A stretch of DNA of 64,000 nucleotides, taken from NCBI GenBank assembly GCA_009733575.1, contig ML769420.1:186001-250000 (forward strand), in the 5' to 3' direction. A program made the position numbers and the translations under genes. The notes under the pieces were generated by a model. It ran no database searches and had not been told where the DNA came from. It saw only the letters and a list, made by a program, of their open reading frames with translations. Positions 61,039 to 64,000 of this stretch are shown here, one piece after another (the first letter of the stretch is position 1; each line of letters starts with the position of its first letter). Source of the stretch: Gymnopus androsaceus JB14 (taxonomy: Eukaryota; Basidiomycota; Agaricomycetes; Agaricales; Omphalotaceae).

Positions 61039-62878
61039 GGATGTTGCCAAGACCAAAAGGTTCTTTATTCAGAGTATGCAAGAAATCATTGAGAGGTTCC
61101 ATTGTTTAAAAAAAAATATAGGTCTATACTACCAGCAGCTGTGGGCCAGAGGTGCTTTGCAACAACGACGCATCTACTGAGACGGACCGGATGACCAAGA
61201 ATGTATTACAAGAAATGGTATTCGGACCGGGAAAACACAGTCAGATAAACCATATAAGGACAGAAATGTCATCAAAATGACATTTCTTCTTAGAAATTGT
61301 ACGGATAAGAGACTTGATTAGCCTAATGTGGATTTTTCTACTGTGGGAAGACCAATCGCAGCAGACAAGGCCCTTTCTCTGCACTTCATTTGAGAGTCGG
61401 GGATCACATTTACATACACTCATATACTCTGTCAAGAGCGAGGAAGCCATAGACACAATAGGAGGAGTTCGCCTAAGTATATGAAAGCGCATGGAGGACG
61501 GAAGTACTTACGAGGCCTATGTCCCATGTTCAGACGGGGTTTCAAGTTTGAAAAAGGGAAGAAAAAAAGGAAAGAAAGATAACTGACCAGTATATTACTC
61601 AGAGGACTTGCGCGTATAGTTGATTCTGTTTCCATTTTTTGATAGCTGAATACATTTGTGTAGCAAAGGATTTTCTGTAGTGCCTGTAGCTCCGTCGCTC
61701 GAACTTGGGAAAGGATAAAAAAGAAATGGATGAAACAGCCAACGCTTATGATACCACCAAGCACTGTTTCCAACCTCAAGGAGCATCGCGGTTTTTGGCG
61801 GTACCGCAAAGGATTCGAGTCAAAGTCTGATGTAGATAGTTTATATACTCAATACGGAGGTAAAGATAATGTAGGTGCTTGCCGCGAAATGAATGTCCAT
61901 CTCTTCGAAGCTTATATTCCAAACTGGGGAGTAAACTACTTATAGTTACTGTGAATAATTAGTGTGTGAGAGAGGATATCTAGTCAGCGTGTCTCTCGAG
62001 AATTAAAGACCGAGCGCTCAACGGGAAGAAATCGACGTCTTTACCGATATAGCTGGCTGGGGTGATTGTCAAGTAGATCAACGAAGAAAAAACTTTGTTT
62101 TCCGTTGTCGACTCGAAAGCAGAAAGAGTGAGAGATACGCATATCTCATTTCTCTTTTCCTCGGAATTTTTGATCCTCGTCCTGACGAAGGGTACTCGCA
62201 AGAGCGTAAGCTGAAAAAACAATATTATCATTGCTGCTAAGGCATGTATGTCTCGTATACTACTCCAGAATCCAGCACTATCCTTGCAGTGGAAGGAGTC
62301 CTTGTAGAGACTGAAAAGGTCAGTTCTAACCTTTGGTTGGTTACTATTGCCTTCAAGATTGAGCAGGAGGTCAAGATGGCTTGGAAACGCATCCGTCATC
62401 CCTTTCTGCTCTTCACTGACCAAACAGAGGTAGATGATGCCCTTTCGAGCGACTCTGCGGGAGGTGAAAGAGGCTGTAACAATTAATGCAGGATGGACAT
62501 GTATGATATATCAGTCTAAATGAAGAAGCTAACAGGATACATGAGCTCGTCGAAGACTCGATGCGGTTTCATAGAGGATGTTTTTAAAAAGACTCGATGC
62601 CAACTCGATGTGGTTCGGAGCGGAACAATGGAGGCAGAGCCACGTGAGCTCGGATGTACAAATCAATGTAAATTTCGGTAATTTCGGCTGTAGTTTCGGC
62701 CCATTGTTTGAACCAATATTGGAATTTCAAGTAGCTTGACCTCATACTGCGACCATTGTTTCCGCTTCCCTCTTGTCTCTCATCTTATAAACGCAGCTTC
62801 TACGAACTGGAGCCCAGATACATCGACAGAAGCCCAATACGACCTCGAAAGAGAAATAGAATACAGTAAAGTTACACA
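61039..62878. other. intergenic region right of the transposon
   Basis: Open frames (for example 61432-61809 and 61980-62423, minus) have no recognisable motifs and conflict with each other; none is supported. Near 62556-62620 the motif AAGACTCGATGC recurs. It must contain the promoter of the gene at 62879. Confidence 0.45.
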
Positions 62879-64000
62879 ATGGTATGTTCAACTAACATTC
62901 AAGTCCTTTCCTGATCCTTTCTTTAGAGTACTCGCTCTCGCGACTCTATGCGAGACATTCGCGAAACCCTTGAAGAAATTATTAGCACAAATGAGCACTC
63001 GGAGCTGAATGCGGTAGGTGTGAGCTGTGTCCCAGTCAGGTTCATTCCGGATATTTTCAGGAAGCTCGAGGAGGAAATCGGTAAGCATGCAAACAATAAG
63101 GCTCTCCATAAATCTAACATTCTATTAGGATATTCAATCATTTCTCTCGGCGAAAAAGACTCCTTAAAGGCTGAGCTTGATCATGTCGAATCTGTTGACC
63201 CTTCTGTAACGGTTACATCGGAAATGCTCATACAACTCATAGAGCACCTTCCCAAGCCTCCTGCAGATGATGACCAAATAAGAGGGCGTCCGAGAGCTTT
63301 GTCTGACTCGTCCGACTCTTCTTCCGGCTCGAACGGCACAAGCAGGAATTCCTCTCGTCCTTCATCTCGTTCTGCTCACCCTCCTCCGACGCCCACTCAT
63401 CCTCAGACACCCCTCGACAAACGCCAGCGTTCCACACCTCTAACTGCCAATCCTCCCTCATCATATCAAAGGCAACGGCCTCCAGGCAGACGAAAGAGTG
63501 ACGCGTCTCCTGGTAGAGGTTATTCGAGCGGAGGTGCAACTGGAGATTCGGATGGGGCTTCTGGACCAGGAAGGAGGCCGAGATCTCGTGCAGGGTCTCA
63601 GTCTGTTTCTACTCCTTCGTCCTCATCTACGGCCTTTCCGTCGTCTGGGCCTTTTTCACCAGGAGTTTTATCACCTACTAGAGATCGTTTCTTGGCCGAG
63701 AGCGGTGGTAGTTCCCCCGAGGAAAGCACCACTCGTTTGCCGAGACAAGACTATGATTTCTCTGATTCTATCTCGAGGATTCCTATGCCTCACTCATCCG
63801 ACTCGGATTCGTCTGATGATGAGCATGACGGAAGGGGAAGTCCTGCCTCTCTTTACACTCATCTTGTCTTTGACCCAGAGCACGGAGCTCGATCTACGAC
63901 GTCTTCAACGGCTTCGCTTCTTCCTGGGGAGAGACTAGAAGCTCTTCGCGCGCCAATACAGAGTTGGCCAAGAGGTTACAAGACGCAGAGCGTACGTTGC
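62879..64000 (+). CDS. Ser-rich, coiled-coil protein, 5' part (runs off the window)
   Basis: The model begins with an ATG at 62879-62881 that is immediately followed by a GTATGT donor, so the first coding exon is only the start codon. It joins at 62928 to give M|STRSRDSMRDIRETLEEIIS. The frame continues FIPDIFRKLEEEIG, intron 63081-63128, YSIISLGEKDSLKAELDHVE, IQLIEHLPKPPADDD, then a long Ser/Pro/Arg-rich disordered region with many SP sites (SGPFSPGVLSPTRDRF, SSDSDSSDDEHDGRGSP). At about 63950 the frame changes from LLPGERLEALR into ANTELAKRLQDAER, a typical heptad coiled coil; a missing base is likely. The family is not recognised. Architecture is that of a cytoskeletal or spindle-pole scaffold, which is only a guess. 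Confidence 0.55.

Noticed and set aside
61241..62423. Membrane-protein-like minus-strand frames right of the transposon
   Set aside because: Hydrophobic stretches occur but the frames overlap each other, lack a consistent splice model and match no family I know.

Overview
The window is nuclear DNA of a filamentous basidiomycete, almost certainly an Agaricomycete (mushroom-forming fungus). The genes carry many short introns (about 45-65 bp, GT...AG). The gene set is typical of a plant-litter or wood-decaying agaric: a copper-radical (glyoxal) oxidase, a secreted GH18 chitinase, a delta-12 desaturase, a Dicer with degenerate RNase IIIa signature, BTB/POZ and CK1-type kinase expansions, and Agaricomycete Copia and TIR transposons. 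I cannot name the species from the sequence.

Layout. 0-35 kb is a gene-rich euchromatic block: 3' end of CDC123 (1-363), secreted GH18 chitinase (1058-3683), pyruvate decarboxylase (6995-4535, minus), CK1-like kinase with a repeated tail (7859-9804), delta-12 fatty acid desaturase (10087-11881), SET-domain methyltransferase (13918-12040, minus) with an intron-containing tRNA-Asp in its promoter, an MFS transporter (minus), a kinase-like protein with a ubiquitin-like/Crinkler-like N-terminus (16703-18637), a 645-bp foldback MITE (18752-19396), glyoxal oxidase (minus), a Ser-rich orphan, a BTB protein (minus), a 2OG-Fe(II) dioxygenase (minus) divergent from a Dicer gene (28547-33743), and a metallo-beta-lactamase-fold hydrolase (minus).

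36-61 kb is a repeat island. It opens with a decayed, CpG-poor duplicate of two separate pieces of the gene-rich block (the kinase-like gene, and the 5' end of the SET gene plus its tRNA-Asp). It continues with Copia retrotransposon copies, one of which is split by a 3,068-bp non-autonomous LTR element flanked by a 5-bp target duplication. It ends with a complete 6,026-bp TIR transposon (55006-61031) with 41-bp inverted repeats and a 7-bp target duplication TTGTATG. This element carries a large transposase-like gene of an uncharacterised multicopy Agaricomycete family. Nested inside it is a second, TA-flanked TIR element that holds an apparently intact multi-exon passenger gene. This nested element is the best candidate here for an undescribed system. 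Additional truncated pieces of the same elements between 45.8 and 51.2 kb form a mosaic that is either recombination or misassembly.

Two window-wide signals matter for interpretation. First, repeat copies show C-to-T decay at CpG (CGA codons become TGA), as expected from methylation or RIP-like mutation. Second, several otherwise well conserved genes contain isolated one-base frameshifts (pyruvate decarboxylase twice, desaturase, dioxygenase, and the gene at the right edge). This pattern fits uncorrected sequencing errors at least as well as real pseudogenes. All family assignments are from reading motifs; no database search was possible.
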